The notes under the pieces: model-generated | Told to the model about the DNA's origin: nothing | Seen by the model: the letters and a program-made list of their open reading frames with translations, nothing else | The model's database searches: none | Source of the DNA: Euonymus europaeus | Taxonomy: Eukaryota; Streptophyta; Magnoliopsida; Celastrales; Celastraceae | NCBI GenBank assembly: GCA_963580455.1 | Contig: OY756968.1 | Location: forward strand, 17,143,996-17,207,995 | Length of the DNA: 64,000 nt | Reading direction: 5' to 3' | Shown: one piece after another, positions 11,944 to 23,460 of the stretch | Layout of the letters: every line of letters starts with the position of its first letter | How positions within the stretch are numbered: the stretch's first letter is position 1 | Program-made: the position numbers and the translations under genes

Positions 11944-12404
11944 ACAGTTCATTATCACTTTTTAGAGCAACTCCTACCTACGACTTTAGAGAAATTACTC
12001 TCATTCGAGTATTTGCCTAATGAAAATTTTGAAATATTTCGTTCTGGCGTCTATTATATCTTCTCAGGTATAGCCGTATTATTAAGACAGAGTCAAATTG
12101 AGTATATGAATAAATGATCAGAAATAATACGTTGATCAAAGAATGAAGTAGAAAAGGATACCATAAAATGTGATTAGTAATTGCGCAGGTGTATAGTGTG
12201 GCGCCGGACTTTATTATCATATTCTTATACATATGCATCAATCATTTTGAAGTTTTCATGTACCGAATTTCATTACTTCAATTCTAAATTAATATATTTT
12301 CACATTAAGAGGTTTTTGAACTTTTAAGATTAAATTTCAGGTTATCTTTTGCATTAAAATATTTTTCAGATTAAAACACATTTCATCATCGGGATTCAGA
12401 TTAA
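11944..12404 (+). other. Start of 3' UTR of unit 1
   Basis: No gene. From 11995 on it matches 35060 onward and, inverted, the monomer ends of the left array. Compared with unit 3 it lacks 537 bp (34522-35058); the joint lies in a shared AAAT. Confidence 0.7.
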
Positions 12405-12730
12405 ATTTATTTGTGGATTAAAATGACCTTTCATGGCAGATTAAAATTGTTATTGGGATTAAAGTTGTGAATTAAATTTATTTGCGGATTAAAATGGCCT
12501 TTCATGGCAGATTAAAATTGTTATTTGGATTAAAGTTGTGAATTAAAAGTATTTGTGGATTAAAATGGCCTTTCATGGCAGATTAAAGTTATCACGCTTT
12601 TATGACAGATTAAAACCATTATTTGGATTAAAGTTATGAATTAAAAGTATTTGTGAATTAAATTAGCCTTTCATGGCAGATTAAAGCTATTATGCTTTTG
12701 GATTAAACCTATTATCATGGATTAAAATTG
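12405..12730 (+). repeat. ~68-bp 3' UTR repeat array (unit 1)
   Basis: Plus-strand version of the TTTAATC-rich array, shorter than in the left array. Units contain CCTTTCATGGCAGATTAAA. Confidence 0.8.
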
Positions 12731-12732
12731 AG

Positions 12733-13186
12733 AGCCAAGCCGGGAATGACCATAGTGATCCCGAGCAATTTATAAAAATAAAAAATAAAAAAGTCATTTA
12801 CAATGAGGTGCCAAGCCGGGAATGGCCCTAGTGATCCCGTGCAGTTTTAAGATTTGCCAAGCCGGGAATGGCACTAGTGATCCCGAGAATTTTATAAAAA
12901 AATATATAAAAAAATAAAATCATTTCCAATGATTAGCCAAGCCGGGAATGGTCCTAGTGATCCCGCGCACTTTTAAGATTCGCCAAGCCGGGAATGGCCC
13001 TAGTGATCCCGTGCACTTTTAAGATTGGCCAAGCCGGGAATGACCCTAGTGATCCCGAGCACTTTTAAGATTTGTCAAGCCGGGAATGACCTTAGTGATC
13101 CCGAGCATTTTATAAAATAATAATAATAATAAAAAAAGAATCAGCCAAGCCGGGAATGGCCCTAGTGATCCCGAGCATTTTAAGAA
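12733..13186 (+). repeat. 46-bp 3' UTR repeat array, 8 copies (unit 1)
   Basis: Eight cores of the GCCAAGCCGGGAATGG ... CTAGTGATCCCG type, with A/T spacers after copies 1, 3 and 7. A ninth degenerate copy is at ~13198. Confidence 0.9.
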
Positions 13187-13341
13187 AATCCCATGATTAG
13201 CCAAGATGAGAGTGGTTCTCTATTAAAGTATTGTGGCGGATTAAAGTAATGGTTCAAAATATTTTGGATTGGTTTAAAAATTCACACAGTTAAAATTGGG
13301 ATACCAAACCTTTACGTGTCATTTACTGCGTAAAATCCCGC

Positions 13342-13354
13342 AAAGGGGGGCAGC
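13342..13354 (+). other. Polypurine tract, unit 1
   Basis: AAAGGGGGGCAGC immediately precedes the TGTTGTACCCC start of the LTR, as expected for the plus-strand primer of an LTR retrotransposon. Confidence 0.8.
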
Positions 13355-14022
13355 TGTTGTACCCCAATTTTGGCTTAAAACTAGCTAAGAAAAAATCCAA
13401 AAAATGCAAATAATAATAAAGCCCGACATATAGGCTGAATTAGAGTCAACCGTGGACCAAAAATTAGGATTCGAATTTAAAATTCGAATTTAGTTGATTT
13501 GATTAATTGACCCGATAAACTTTAATGTTTAAAATTTTCTGGCCCAATTGGAACCTAAAATGTTACCCTGGTTAGTCATTTAAGCCCAAACAAGAAGCCT
13601 GACCCATAATATAATTTAAACCAAACCATTTTAACCTAATTGATGACCCAAATTAGCAGGCCCGTTTGTCCCATTAATTCAGGCCCAAAAGCTTAAAAAA
13701 CATAAAATCTCGGCCCGACCCAAAGTTTTTAGTTGGCTTGAATTTGGGAAGCCCAGCCCGTGCTACATCACCCCAAGCCGAAACCTAATTCTAGAAGAAG
13801 AAGAAAGAAGATGTCGACAGAGAAGAAAAAACGGAAGAAACGGAAAGGCTGAGGTTTGAAAATGGGGAAGAGAGAGAGAAAGAGAGGTCCGACCAGAACC
13901 AACGGGAAGAAGAAAAATGGATGCCAAAAGAGAGAGAGGGTACCGAAAATTCAAACAAAGGGGGTTAGGGTTGACGATTAGAGAGGGATTGCTGATTTCT
14001 GAGAGAGGGGTGATTCGGCTTC

Positions 14023-14033
14023 GGATATAAATG
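14023..14033 (+). promoter_or_regulatory. Candidate TATA box in LTR
   Basis: GGATATAAATGG is followed by a purine-rich GAGGCAGAGAG stretch, which fits the start of the R region. The same element is conserved in the LTR at 36378 and, inverted, in the left array. A second TATAAATAA lies at ~14974. Confidence 0.45.
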
Positions 14034-14591
14034 GAGGCAGAGAGATCGAGGAGAAGGGGGGAGCCAGGGTCGGCTTCTTTGGAGGTTTTTGGGTTTTCTT
14101 TGTGGTTTCGGTTTCTGGGAGAAGTTCTTCCTTCTCTCACTTTCAGATTTTGGAGGGGGTGGCGTTTTTTTGAGGAATTTTGGGGGTTCCTTCGGGGAAG
14201 AGTGGATTTGGGGGTGCTGCACCAGTTTTCTGGACGCAACGATCGGGGAACGATCCGTGGTCCGATTGAATTGAAATTTGTACAGTAGCTTCACAACACG
14301 TGGAGCTTTATTCTGATTGGTGCGATTGCCATTTGAAGGTGTCTATCTACCCCAGCCTCTGACAGAAAGTGACTGCAATTCTGGGGAGAAGAGACACTGC
14401 GCACAGGTTTTGCAATCAACGATCGGAAACCGATCCGTGGTCCGATCGAAGTGAAATTTGGATATAAGCTTCGTAATACCTGAAACTTTATTCTGAGCGG
14501 TCCGATTGTCATTCGAGAAGGTAAGGAAGCACGGCAGAGGAACGCAAATCCAGAGACTTTGAAGAAGAGAAGATCCGGAGGAGAACCCGAG

Positions 14592-14711
14592 GTAGTTTCA
14601 ATCTTGTATTTAAAGTTCTTTTATTGTTTAAATCTGTACCAATTATGCTTGTTATTGTGGATTTTTGGATCTGGTTTTGCTGGTTTGCTGCTCTGTTTTC
14701 TCTGCTTGCAG
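14592..14711 (+). other. Putative intron inside the LTR
   Basis: Donor CCCGAG/GTAGTT and acceptor TGCTTGCAG/GT enclose a 120-bp T-rich segment. The same 120-bp spacing recurs in the LTRs at 37602-37721 and 29459-29578. In the last, the acceptor reads TTTCCAG, so the splice signal is kept although its bases differ. Splicing itself is inferred. Confidence 0.45.
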
Positions 14712-16365
14712 GTGTGCCGGACGTGTGCTGGAGAAGGAAGATGGTGAACAGTAGCGGGCTGGACTCTATAATTAATGGGCCGAGTTTTATTTGGGTTAGG
14801 TTTTGTTTGTATAATTAATGGGCCAGGTTTTGGTTTAGTTTGTTTTGTCTTGGTTTGGTTTGTATTTGTTTTGGGCCGGATATGATTTATTTTAATGATC
14901 CGGGCTTTGGTGTTTTGTTTGTTTTTGTGTTTTGTTTTTAAAGTTGTATTGGGCTTTAGGTCATGGGTTTTGGTATAAATAACGGGCTTTGGTTGTATTC
15001 TTTCGGTTTAGATTTCTATGATTCATTTGGTTTTGAACATGAATTTGGGCTAAGAAGATCCATGAATTATAAGGTTAAAATGGGTTATGGGCTTTTAAAT
15101 TGAATGTGGTAATGGTTATGAAGTTGGGATTGTTATTTGCAAATTTGTGGTTTAAAAAGAATTGTTTAATTGGGTCAAGGGATTATATGTAATGCTTGGG
15201 CTTTGATCTTTTTTAAAAAAATATATATACTTTATTTAATTCATGATTTATTGTATGATCGATTAATTGATCCGATGACGGAGCCAAAACGAGAAAGCAT
15301 TGGATGCTATCCCGAGAGGATTCTTGAGGAAATAATTTTACAAAATCTCAACCATTGGATGGAAAAGGATTTAATGAAGTGCGGAGCCTTCGATACGAAA
15401 ACCGACCCTCGGTAATAAATTATTATTTTCAATCATACTAATTTAATAGTATGGTTGAAATGATGAATTACCTAAATAAAAACGGGAACCGAGTCCCTCT
15501 CATGTGTTTTTTTTACTATATGATTGATGATGTGTTTTATTCAAGGTGTGTTTTTCCATGTTATATGAATTATGTGATTAATTTAACGGTGTTATTTGAT
15601 TTACGTGTTATCGTGATTTTACGTGTTAGTACATTTGAGTCGGGATTTGCGATAATTCATATCGTATAATCCTCAAAACTCGGTTCCCAACATTTTAATT
15701 TTAATTTTATTTTATTTTTATTTTCATTTTATATTTTAATTTTAATTTTATTTTTATTTCAAATTTATTTTATTTAATTTTCGTTTTATTTTTATTTTTT
15801 ATTTTTATTTTATTTTTATATTTTATGCTTTTCCAAAATTTATATTGTATATTTTTGTGGTGTATAAAAGTTATATCGAGAATCTTTACCTACGATGGAA
15901 TTGATTCGGGGAATGCATCGGATGCACCCTCGAAAAGATTCTTGAGGTGAGAGTGTTTCTAAGAAATTGGACCATTGGATGGAAAAATTCTGTGAACCTC
16001 AACATTAGACTTTCAATATAATTTTTATGTTTCCTAAAATTATTTTATTCAATTTTAACATAGTTTTTATCAAACTTATTTTTATCTTATTTCAATATAT
16101 TTTTGTTACTCAATATATGATTCCTGCCATAATTAATTTTTCTTAAAAAAATCATTTAATGGGATAATAAAAGTTAAATTGGCAACTGTTTTAAAACAGA
16201 CGTTGTGGGGTGCCTAACACCTTCCCCACACGTAACAAACTCACTTATCCATTTTCTCTGGATTTTCGCAGACCAAATTATTTTTAAACGGTGACCAATT
16301 GCACCTATTACAATTGGTGGCGACTCTCTTTTAAAATCCCTCTTCGCAAAACCGGTTGCGACAGC

Positions 16366-16383
16366 TGGCGACTCTGCTGGGGA
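16366..16383 (+). other. Primer-binding site, unit 2
   Basis: TGGCGACTCTGCTGGGGA lies 2 bp after the LTR end, identical to the site of unit 1. Confidence 0.8.
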
Positions 16384-17428
16384 GAACTAATTTTTAAATG
16401 TATATATATAAATCTTTAAAAAAACTAGTGAGTTGGGCCTTCTAAATTTAACTTTTCTTATCCCATTATTTGATTTTGTTTGTTTAAATATATTTGCTGT
16501 TTTATTTCTCTAGTTATTTTTTTTTTCATTGATATTCTTTTATTATTTTAAAAAAATGTGTTGTGCTTTGTGAGATTTTTTATTTTATATTATTGTCCTC
16601 ACACATCGTGTGCTATACCATTTTCATGAGTCCAACAACTAGGACTTAATACCCTTAGGAGAGGATGAAGTAAACGAGACCTTCGAGGGATTTCAATCCC
16701 CGTGCAGGCTCGCGAAAAATCCTCACTCGACCCACTCCTCTGTTAAGGGGGACCCTGGCTATTCCAGTAATGGACACTGGTGGGGGATAAGTCGAGAGCC
16801 TAGATTGTCCATAGCCAATGACCATAGTCATAGGACACAGGAAACTACTTCTAACCTTATGTTTTATGGTGTTGTATATATCATTTTGTTGTATATATTT
16901 TGTTTTGATTCGTACATATATTTTAGTGATTGTACATATAGGTTTCATGTACTTATTTTGCATACATTATTTAAAGTTACGCCCATGTATATATCCCTCT
17001 TTCACTCACACATGTTTGTATATACATTTCACGTATTATTTTGCATGCATTAGTTAAGTTTTATCTATGTACATACGTGTCATTTATTACCATCACATGT
17101 ACAAATTTTTCTTTGTTCATAGAATGCATATATTAATGAAGTTGGTATCAAAAAAAAAGAAGGAAATAGAGCTGGCAATCGATAATATTGGGGCATTGAC
17201 GTTTAATCTTCATGTTGCTGTTAAATAAATAAGTCAACTCTACTACTAATCATTTCTCGCCCATTGGTTTTTGAGCTTAGTAACTGGATCAGTTTGGAAA
17301 TTTTCAGTATCTTATCAATGGCCTCAAGGAGTAATCTCTAAATGCACAACCATTTGTGGTCTAGCTCATGACCACTTATTGGGTTTTGTAATGAGCATGT
17401 CTTTACGTTGTCTTTGATGAAGTTTTAG
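16384..17428 (+). other. 5' leader of unit 2
   Basis: No gene. It contains the conserved leader block (16622-16845). From 16846 on it diverges from unit 1 and becomes AT-rich, with many TATATA runs. From ~17160 no similarity to other parts of the window is apparent. Confidence 0.6.
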
Positions 17429-19290
17429 TACGACTGTTGCATGTTGCATCATCTCATCTTTTCTATATTATCACCATGAATAAAGCTCTTCATTCAAAAT
17501 TCTCAAAATTATTCTCTTTCATTCTTCCATAATTTTCAAATCTCACACATTCTACCATTCCATTCACCAAGATTGAAATCGATGATAAAGAAAAAGATAA
17601 ACCTAATGAAACGGTTTTTGGGTGCACTCAATAAATAATGTTGAATCCTTCTCTGACATTGAGAATGAATTTGAAATATCATCAGAAGATTTTTGCCACC
17701 CGGACAGGGATGTTAGATTTGAATCCTCAGGTACAGTGAGGGAAGAGAATATTGGTCAAATGACTCAGAAAATGACAGGGAAACCAAACAGATTACGGAG
17801 GAAATTCAGAAAGAAATATGTGGCTCCCATACAAGTGAATAGTGCAATAAATACTTTTGTTATGTGACCACGTGCTGATTGATAATGGTGGCAATGGTGA
17901 GGATAGTGTGCATTGACTTTGAGATTAAGACTGACGGTTTTAATATGGCTAAGGTGACTTGAATTGATACCATCAATAATGAGCATAGTTGAGGAGCAGA
18001 TATGCGCAGGTTACGATGTTGACCATGTGAGGACAATTTCTATGTTAAATGAGTGATTTTCTTGTCTGCGGCTCTTTTGGTTGCCAAGTGAGATATTTCA
18101 CAATCACTCACCATCTCTATCGCTAATTCAGGCGTGCATTCCAATATTCCTCCATTGTCTCCTTCTTTTGCCAATTATTCAACTCTTCTTTAATGATTTT
18201 TTGTCTCTTTCGTAACTTTGAGTCGCATTTTTGTGGTCTCTTCCACCTACTCAACCGTTAATCCTGACTTTTCCTCTCATCTCTCTCTTTCATGACATTT
18301 TATTCAAACCCTTCTTCAACGTTGTTTCTATCTTTTGGCCAACTTCGTCTTCTTCCTCTTTGAGTCACCTCTTCACCGTCTACTCAGCTTTACTAGCAGG
18401 CCATCTGCCGAATTTTTCCCTTTTCTTACACTGCTAAAACTCATTGTTCGAAATCCTTCGTGATCTTTTCTTACTTCACGGGTCGATTTTGAACCACCTC
18501 AGTTAGCTCATCTCTATGGCTACCAAAAGACCATTCGAGCAATCCCCTCAAATGACTGATCTAAATCGCTTTATCTGTCGGGAAGCGGTTAGGAAATATC
18601 AAGAATCAATAAGGGGGAGAAAAATTATTTCAGAGAGAGGTTTGCAAACTCCTTTAACAGCAGAGCCTGCAATTGCAAAAATTATTGCTGAGCGGGATTG
18701 GGAGGATTTTGTTGCACAGCCAAAACCTGCAGTTGTCCCAGTGGTAAGGGAATTTTACGCAAATGCAGTTGTAGGGTATGAACATGTATATGTTCGGGGT
18801 ATGATGGTCCCATTTGATAGCAAAACCATCAACGCAGTCTACAATCTTCTAGATATCGTCAATGAAGATTTCTCGGCCTTGCTGGAGTCTGATACTATTT
18901 TGGATGAAGTGATTCGTAAGTTGTGTAAGCCTGGAACTCCCTGGAAGAAATTTAATGGGGTGGGAGTCTTATTTCCCACATCTGCTATGACAAAAAATAG
19001 CAGGACTTGGATGCGATTTATCTGGGCGAAGCTCATGCCAAGCAGTCATTCAACAGATATCCGCAAAAATAGAGCAATTTTGCTTTATTGTATTCTACAT
19101 GGAAAATCAATTAATATTGGCAAAGTTTTACACAATTCCATAGTACACAGTTGTCGCAATACAACAACCATAGCGCTTTGTTTGCCCTCTCTGATCTGCA
19201 CGTTGTGCATGAGAGCTGGAGTTCTTTGGGCACCGCATGAGGAGGTGCAGTATCCGAAATGTGCTATTGATCGCAGAATGATCGGGTTAA
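17429..19290 (+). repeat. Tandem duplication, left copy (~1.87 kb)
   Basis: This copy is repeated at 19297-21153 with an offset of 1868-1870 bp and only scattered substitutions. It is cut short at GATCGG, where the right copy continues into the C-terminal part of the ORF. About a dozen unrelated bases separate the copies. Confidence 0.85.
17622..17867 (+). pseudogene. Degenerate upstream ORF, left copy
   Basis: An 81-codon open frame without an ATG (it opens at a GTG). A coding-like stretch in another frame runs into it and stops at ~17631, which suggests a frameshift. The product would be acidic at the start and basic (Arg/Lys-rich) at residues ~50-70. I do not recognise it. The right copy (19490-19735) differs at only three residues. 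Confidence 0.3.
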
Positions 19291-19400
19291 AAATAATACG
19301 GCTGTTGCATGTTGCATCATTTCATCTTTTCTGTATTATCACCATGAATAAAGCTCTTCGTTCAAAATTCTCAAAATTATTCTCTTTCATTTTTCCATAA
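18516..19400 (+). CDS. Putative plant transposon protein ORF, left copy, C-terminus replaced
   Basis: ATG frame of 294 codons. Residues ~55-215 resemble the 'putative plant transposon protein' domain found in plant retroelement ORFs (recognised from memory as the Pfam PF20167 type): an REFYAN motif at ~78, a VRG..VPF motif at ~93-100, and a helical region with WAKLMPSSH. The molecular function is unknown. The native sequence ends at about codon 257. The last ~38 codons are read-through into the start of the right-hand duplicate, so its coiled-coil tail is missing. Relative to the right copy it keeps one more T near 19170, so its frame is intact there. It lies ~2.1 kb after the primer-binding site, with no gag or pol nearby. 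Confidence 0.6.
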   Translation: MATKRPFEQSPQMTDLNRFICREAVRKYQESIRGRKIISERGLQTPLTAEPAIAKIIAERDWEDFVAQPKPAVVPVVREFYANAVVGYEHVYVRGMMVPFDSKTINAVYNLLDIVNEDFSALLESDTILDEVIRKLCKPGTPWKKFNGVGVLFPTSAMTKNSRTWMRFIWAKLMPSSHSTDIRKNRAILLYCILHGKSINIGKVLHNSIVHSCRNTTTIALCLPSLICTLCMRAGVLWAPHEEVQYPKCAIDRRMIGLKIIRLLHVASFHLFCIITMNKALRSKFSKLFSFIFP

Positions 19401-21153
19401 TTTCCAAATCTCACACATTCTACCATTCCATTCACCAAGATTGAAATTGATGATAAAGAAAAAGATGAATCTAATGAAACAGTTTTTGGGTGCACTCAAT
19501 AAATAATGTTGAATCCTTCTCTGACATTGAGAATGAATTTGAAATATCATCAGAAGATTTTTGCCACCCGAACAGGGATGTTAGATTTGAATCCTCAGGT
19601 ACAGTGAGGGAAGAGAATATTGGTCAAATGACTCAGAAAAGGACAGGGAAACCAAACAGATTATGGAGGAAATTCAGAAAGAAATATGTGGCTCCCATAC
19701 AAGTGAATAGTGCAATAAATACTTTTGTTATGTGACCACGTGCTGATTGATAATGGTGGCAATGGTGAGGATAGTGTACATTGACTTTGAGATTAAGACT
19801 GACGGTTTCAATATGGCTAAGGTGACTTGAATTGATACCATCAATAATGAGCATAGTTGAGGAGCAGATATGCGCAAGTTACGATGTTGACCATGTGAGG
19901 ACAATTTCTATGTTCAATGAGTGATTTTCTTGTCTGCAGATCTTTTGGTTGCCAAATGAGCTATTTTACAATCATTCACCATCTCTATCGCTAATTCAGG
20001 CGTGCATTCCAATATTCATCCATTGTCTCATTCTTTTGCCAATTATTCAACTCTTCTTTAATGATTTTTTGTCTCTCCAGCCATCTTGAGTTGCATTTCT
20101 TTGTAATCTCTTCCACCTACTCAACCGTGAATCCTGACTTTTCCTCTCATCTCTCTCTTTCATGACATTTTATTCAAAGCCTTCTTCAATGTTGTCTCTA
20201 TCTTCTGGCCAACTTCGCCTTCTTCCTCTTTGAGTCACCTCTTCACCGTCAACTCAGCTTTACTAGCAGGCCATCTGCCAATTCTTTCTCTTTTCTTACA
20301 CCGTTAAAACTCCTTGTTTGAAATCCTTCGTGATCTTCTCCCACTTCACAGGTCGATTTTGAACCACCTCAGTTAGCTCATCTCTATGGCTACCAAAAGA
20401 CCATTCGAGCAACCCCCTCAAAAGACTGATCTAAATCGCTTTATCTGTCAGGAAGCGGTTAGGAAATATCAACAATCAATAAGGAGGAGAAAAATCATTT
20501 CAGAGAGAGGTTTGCAAACTTCTTTAACAGCGGAGCCTGCAATTGCAAAAATTATTGCTGAGCGGGGTTGGGAGGATTTTGTTGCACAGCCAAAACCCGC
20601 AGTTGTCCCAGTGGTAAGGGAATTTTATGCAAATGCAGTTGTAGGGTATGAGCATGTATATGTTCGGGGTATGATGGTCCCATTTGATAGCAAAACCATC
20701 AATGCAGTTTACAATCTTCCAGATATCGTCAATGACGATTTCTCGGCCTTGCTGGAGTCTGATACTATTTTGGATGAAGTGATTCGTACGTTGTGTAAGC
20801 CAGGAGCCGTCTGGAAGAAATTTAATGGGGTGGGAGTCTCATTTCCCACATCTGCTATGACAAAAAATAGCAGGACTTGGATGCGATTTGTCTGGGCGAA
20901 GCTCATGCCAAGTAGTCATGCAACAGATATCCGCAAAAATAGAGCAATTTTGCTTTATTGTATTCTACATGGAAAATCAATTGATGTTGGCAAAATTTTG
21001 CACAATTCCATAGTACACAGTTGTCGCAATACAACAACCATAGGGCTTGTTTGCCCTCTCTGATCTGCACATTGTGCATGAGAGCTGGAGTTCTTTGGGC
21101 ACCGCATGAGGAGGTGCAGTATCCGAAGTGTGCTATTGATCGCAGAATGATCG
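19297..21153 (+). repeat. Tandem duplication, right copy (~1.86 kb)
   Basis: Right copy of the duplication. It continues past 21153 into unique sequence encoding the ORF tail, so this is probably the ancestral right border. Confidence 0.85.
19490..19735 (+). pseudogene. Degenerate upstream ORF, right copy
   Basis: Right-hand counterpart of the frame at 17622-17867, again with no ATG. Differences are one Asp/Asn, one Met/Arg and one Arg/Trp change. Function unknown. Confidence 0.3.
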
Positions 21154-21494
21154 GAAGATATAAGGATGATGATATTGTAGAGACTCCTACTGTGGCTGAA
21201 TCCCCTACCATTCATCATTCTCAGTCATCCGGAACCACTGACGTAGCTGAAAGGTTAACGCAGATTGAGGCACGTCTGGATCACTTGTCCAAAAGTATTG
21301 ATTTGTTAGTGACGTATATTGCAGGCAACCATGGAACCATGACACACATGCCTAATCAGTCATCCAATGATTTTGGAAGGCATACCATACAGTTTTCTAC
21401 TACACAAGCCCAACCACAGAATTGTTATTCTTCTGAAAATCATGAAAACCTAGGATTTCAGTCAGGGAATTTTTATTTTCCATCATTTCAGTAA
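20386..21494 (+). pseudogene. Putative plant transposon protein ORF, right copy, one frameshift
   Basis: ATG frame of 225 codons (to 21063) that continues in another frame (21021-21494). The break is a missing T in the GCTTG stretch near 21045; the left copy has the extra base there. The first part carries the same domain as the left copy. The second part adds a heptad-like coiled-coil segment (RLTQIEARLDHLSKSIDLL, about residues 73-91 of that frame) and a Gln/Ser/Asn-rich tail ending at 21494. Domain plus coiled coil is the usual layout of this family as I know it. It is probably an accessory protein of the retroelement; biochemical role unknown. One indel is its only visible defect. Confidence 0.6.
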
Positions 21495-21866
21495 TTGGGG
21501 AACATTGCAGACGTGGTGTTGTTTATTTTTTGGGAAAGTTAGTTTCTGATGAATAAATTGAGTTACTGTCTTCAATAGAGACATTTGCATAATTATGACC
21601 AAAAAAATCCCGCTGGAGTGAAAACCTGAAAGGGCGCTCTAGGCAAAAAATTAGGGACAAAAAAAAAAAAAAAAAAAAACGAACAATGAGGAAAAATGAA
21701 AAGGAAAGAAGAAAAACAAAGAGGAGAAAGGATACATTGAATTCAGATTGGAAGTTCAGAAAAACAGTTCAGGCATGGACTCGTTGGACTTTGAACAGTG
21801 TCACGATTGGTGATCAATTTGATTTGTGGTGGTATGGGTGAAGGCACATAATTGGCTTCCTAGACA

Positions 21867-21896
21867 CGCACCAAAACTGGGGCAGTTTTTGGCGCG
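21867..21896 (+). other. GGGGC-loop hairpin, copy 3
   Basis: The stem CGCACCAAAACT (21867-21878) pairs with AGTTTTTGGCGCG (21884-21896) around loop GGGGC, with one bulged T and one mismatch. Confidence 0.65.
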
Positions 21897-21989
21897 ATCA
21901 TTATATCAAAAGAAGAATTTTGTTGCCAAAAATGAAGGGTTCAGATATAATCTGATGCAAATTGGATTTAATCATTGTTAATTGAGGGC

Positions 21990-22016
21990 ACACCAAAACT
22001 GGGGCAGTTTTGGTGT
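21990..22016 (+). other. GGGGC-loop hairpin, copy 4
   Basis: A perfect 11-bp stem (ACACCAAAACT with AGTTTTGGTGT) around loop GGGGC, 94 bp downstream of copy 3. Confidence 0.75.
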
Positions 22017-22680
22017 AATCTTTGAATTGTCGCAATTTTTTATCTTGGAAAAGCTCAGTCTATTTCTCATTTCTTTGACATTTCCTCTTCCCCCCAAAAT
22101 AAAGCTTCCTATCGTCACTCATCATTTTCTATTAAATTTTATCGAAGTGTTCATTTCTTTGACTTTGCTCATCCATTTTCACATCTCATTCATCCTCCAA
22201 GAAGTTTTCCATTTGGCATGCATAGTCGTATTGTTAAATTCATCATTGACAAAAGTTTTGACAGAAAGCGTGATAAGTGCATTTGAATATTACTTTTTGT
22301 CAGAACATTGATGGATGTTGGTGTCCTACACTGAAAAAGGGATGAGAAAAAACCTCGTGGTCGAGATATGTATTATTAGCTGAGGAATGATTTGGAACAT
22401 AAAAAAGGTTTTAATTAAGAAATGTGGGCACATGTGTTTTGAAGAAAGTTGTCAACAGCAACAAAAAAAAGAGAAAAAAAAACAAAAAACAAGGAAAAAT
22501 GAAAAAACTTGAGAGTATTGCATTTGTTTCAAGTGATGTATTCATGATTGTGCAATATATGTCATTGCATGCATCATCGTTGCATGTTGCTTATCATTTG
22601 ACAGGTTTGTTCAAACAGTACAAATTCAGACAATCTTCATGAATCAGGTATGCATATCTTTCTTCAAATATTTTATGATT

Positions 22681-22792
22681 GGCCAAGCCGGGAATGGCCC
22701 TAGTGATCCCGTGCATTTTTCCAAAAAAAAAATAAAAAAAATAATTTTCAATGACTCGCCAAGCCGGGAATGGCCTTAGTGATCCCGAGCAT
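22681..22792 (+). repeat. Two 46-bp-type 3' UTR repeat cores
   Basis: Two cores separated by an A-rich spacer (TTTTTCCAAAAAAAAAATA). The spacer type matches the array at 27759-28424, not those of units 1 and 3. This may be the end of an older unit in front of a second ORF module. Confidence 0.8.
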
Positions 22793-22819
22793 TTTTCAAA
22801 CAAAAATAAAAAAAATCTC

Positions 22820-23460
22820 TTCACTGTTGAGTCACACGTTTTCACCGTCTCTATCGTGCCTTTCCTCATCACTGTCGCAATTCAGGCATGCACGACTTTC
22901 TTCATTCTTGTTGTTTTCATGGCATGTGTTTTTAAAATATTTTGTATCTTTTGGCCATATTTTTTTTCATGTCTCTATCGTTTTCCTCTCTATCTCCATC
23001 ATGTCTCTTTCCCATCCCTGTCATAGCTCAGGCATATGACTTTCTTTATTTCTTTCATTTTCTTTCGGCCATCTGTCTCTTCCCATCTCTATCGTGTCTC
23101 TATTGCCAGCTCAGGCACGTATCCCCACATTTCTCATCTCTCTTCCTTTCTGGCCAAGTTTTGTCTCATCTGACGGATTTCTTCGCCTTTCCACTAAGTG
23201 ACATGTTTTCACCGTATCATCCGTGATGTCGACTTTTCAACTACTTTTGAAATTTTACGTTCATTCTTTATTGTTTTGTCGCTTATGGTCGAGTTTTTCT
23301 CTTCTTCTTGGAGTCATGTGTCTTTACCATAACTATCATCTGTATCATCTCATCATCTCGTCTCTTTCAGATTTTCCTTCACTTCCACTGATCATCGTTT
23401 TACTCTGATCTCATCACTTCATTTTTATTCCTTCCATTACTGACACAATTACTCACTTTC
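22820..23460 (+). repeat. Pyrimidine-rich imperfect repeats before ORF
   Basis: CTCTATCG, CAGGCATGCA-like and TTTGGCCA-like motifs recur roughly every 80-130 bp (for example AATTCAGGCATGCAC near 22881, then related CAGGCAT and CAGGCAC sites near 23030 and 23112). The same motifs precede the ORFs at 18516 and 20386. This suggests a repeated leader-plus-ORF module. Confidence 0.45.

Larger units (their letters stand above)
13355..16363 (+). mobile_element. Tat-like LTR shared by units 1 and 2
   Basis: It runs from TGTTGTACCCC to GGTTGCGACA, ~3.0 kb. It has a polypurine tract on its left and a primer-binding site on its right, so it is at once the 3' LTR of unit 1 and the 5' LTR of unit 2. Inside are a TATA-like ATATAAATGG (~14025), a 180-bp internal duplication (14227-14340 against 14407-14520, both with CGATCCGTGGTCCGAT), a putative 120-bp intron, and low-complexity T/A tracts at 15690-15830. 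Short frames inside are not genes. Confidence 0.88.
21495..22680 (+). other. Spacer after the ORF with two hairpins and poly(A)
   Basis: No supported gene. It contains AAACCTGAAAGGGCGCTC at ~21622, then A21 (21659-21679), then two GGGGC-loop hairpins. The 109-codon frame at 21982 starts inside a hairpin and has no domain. Confidence 0.5.
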
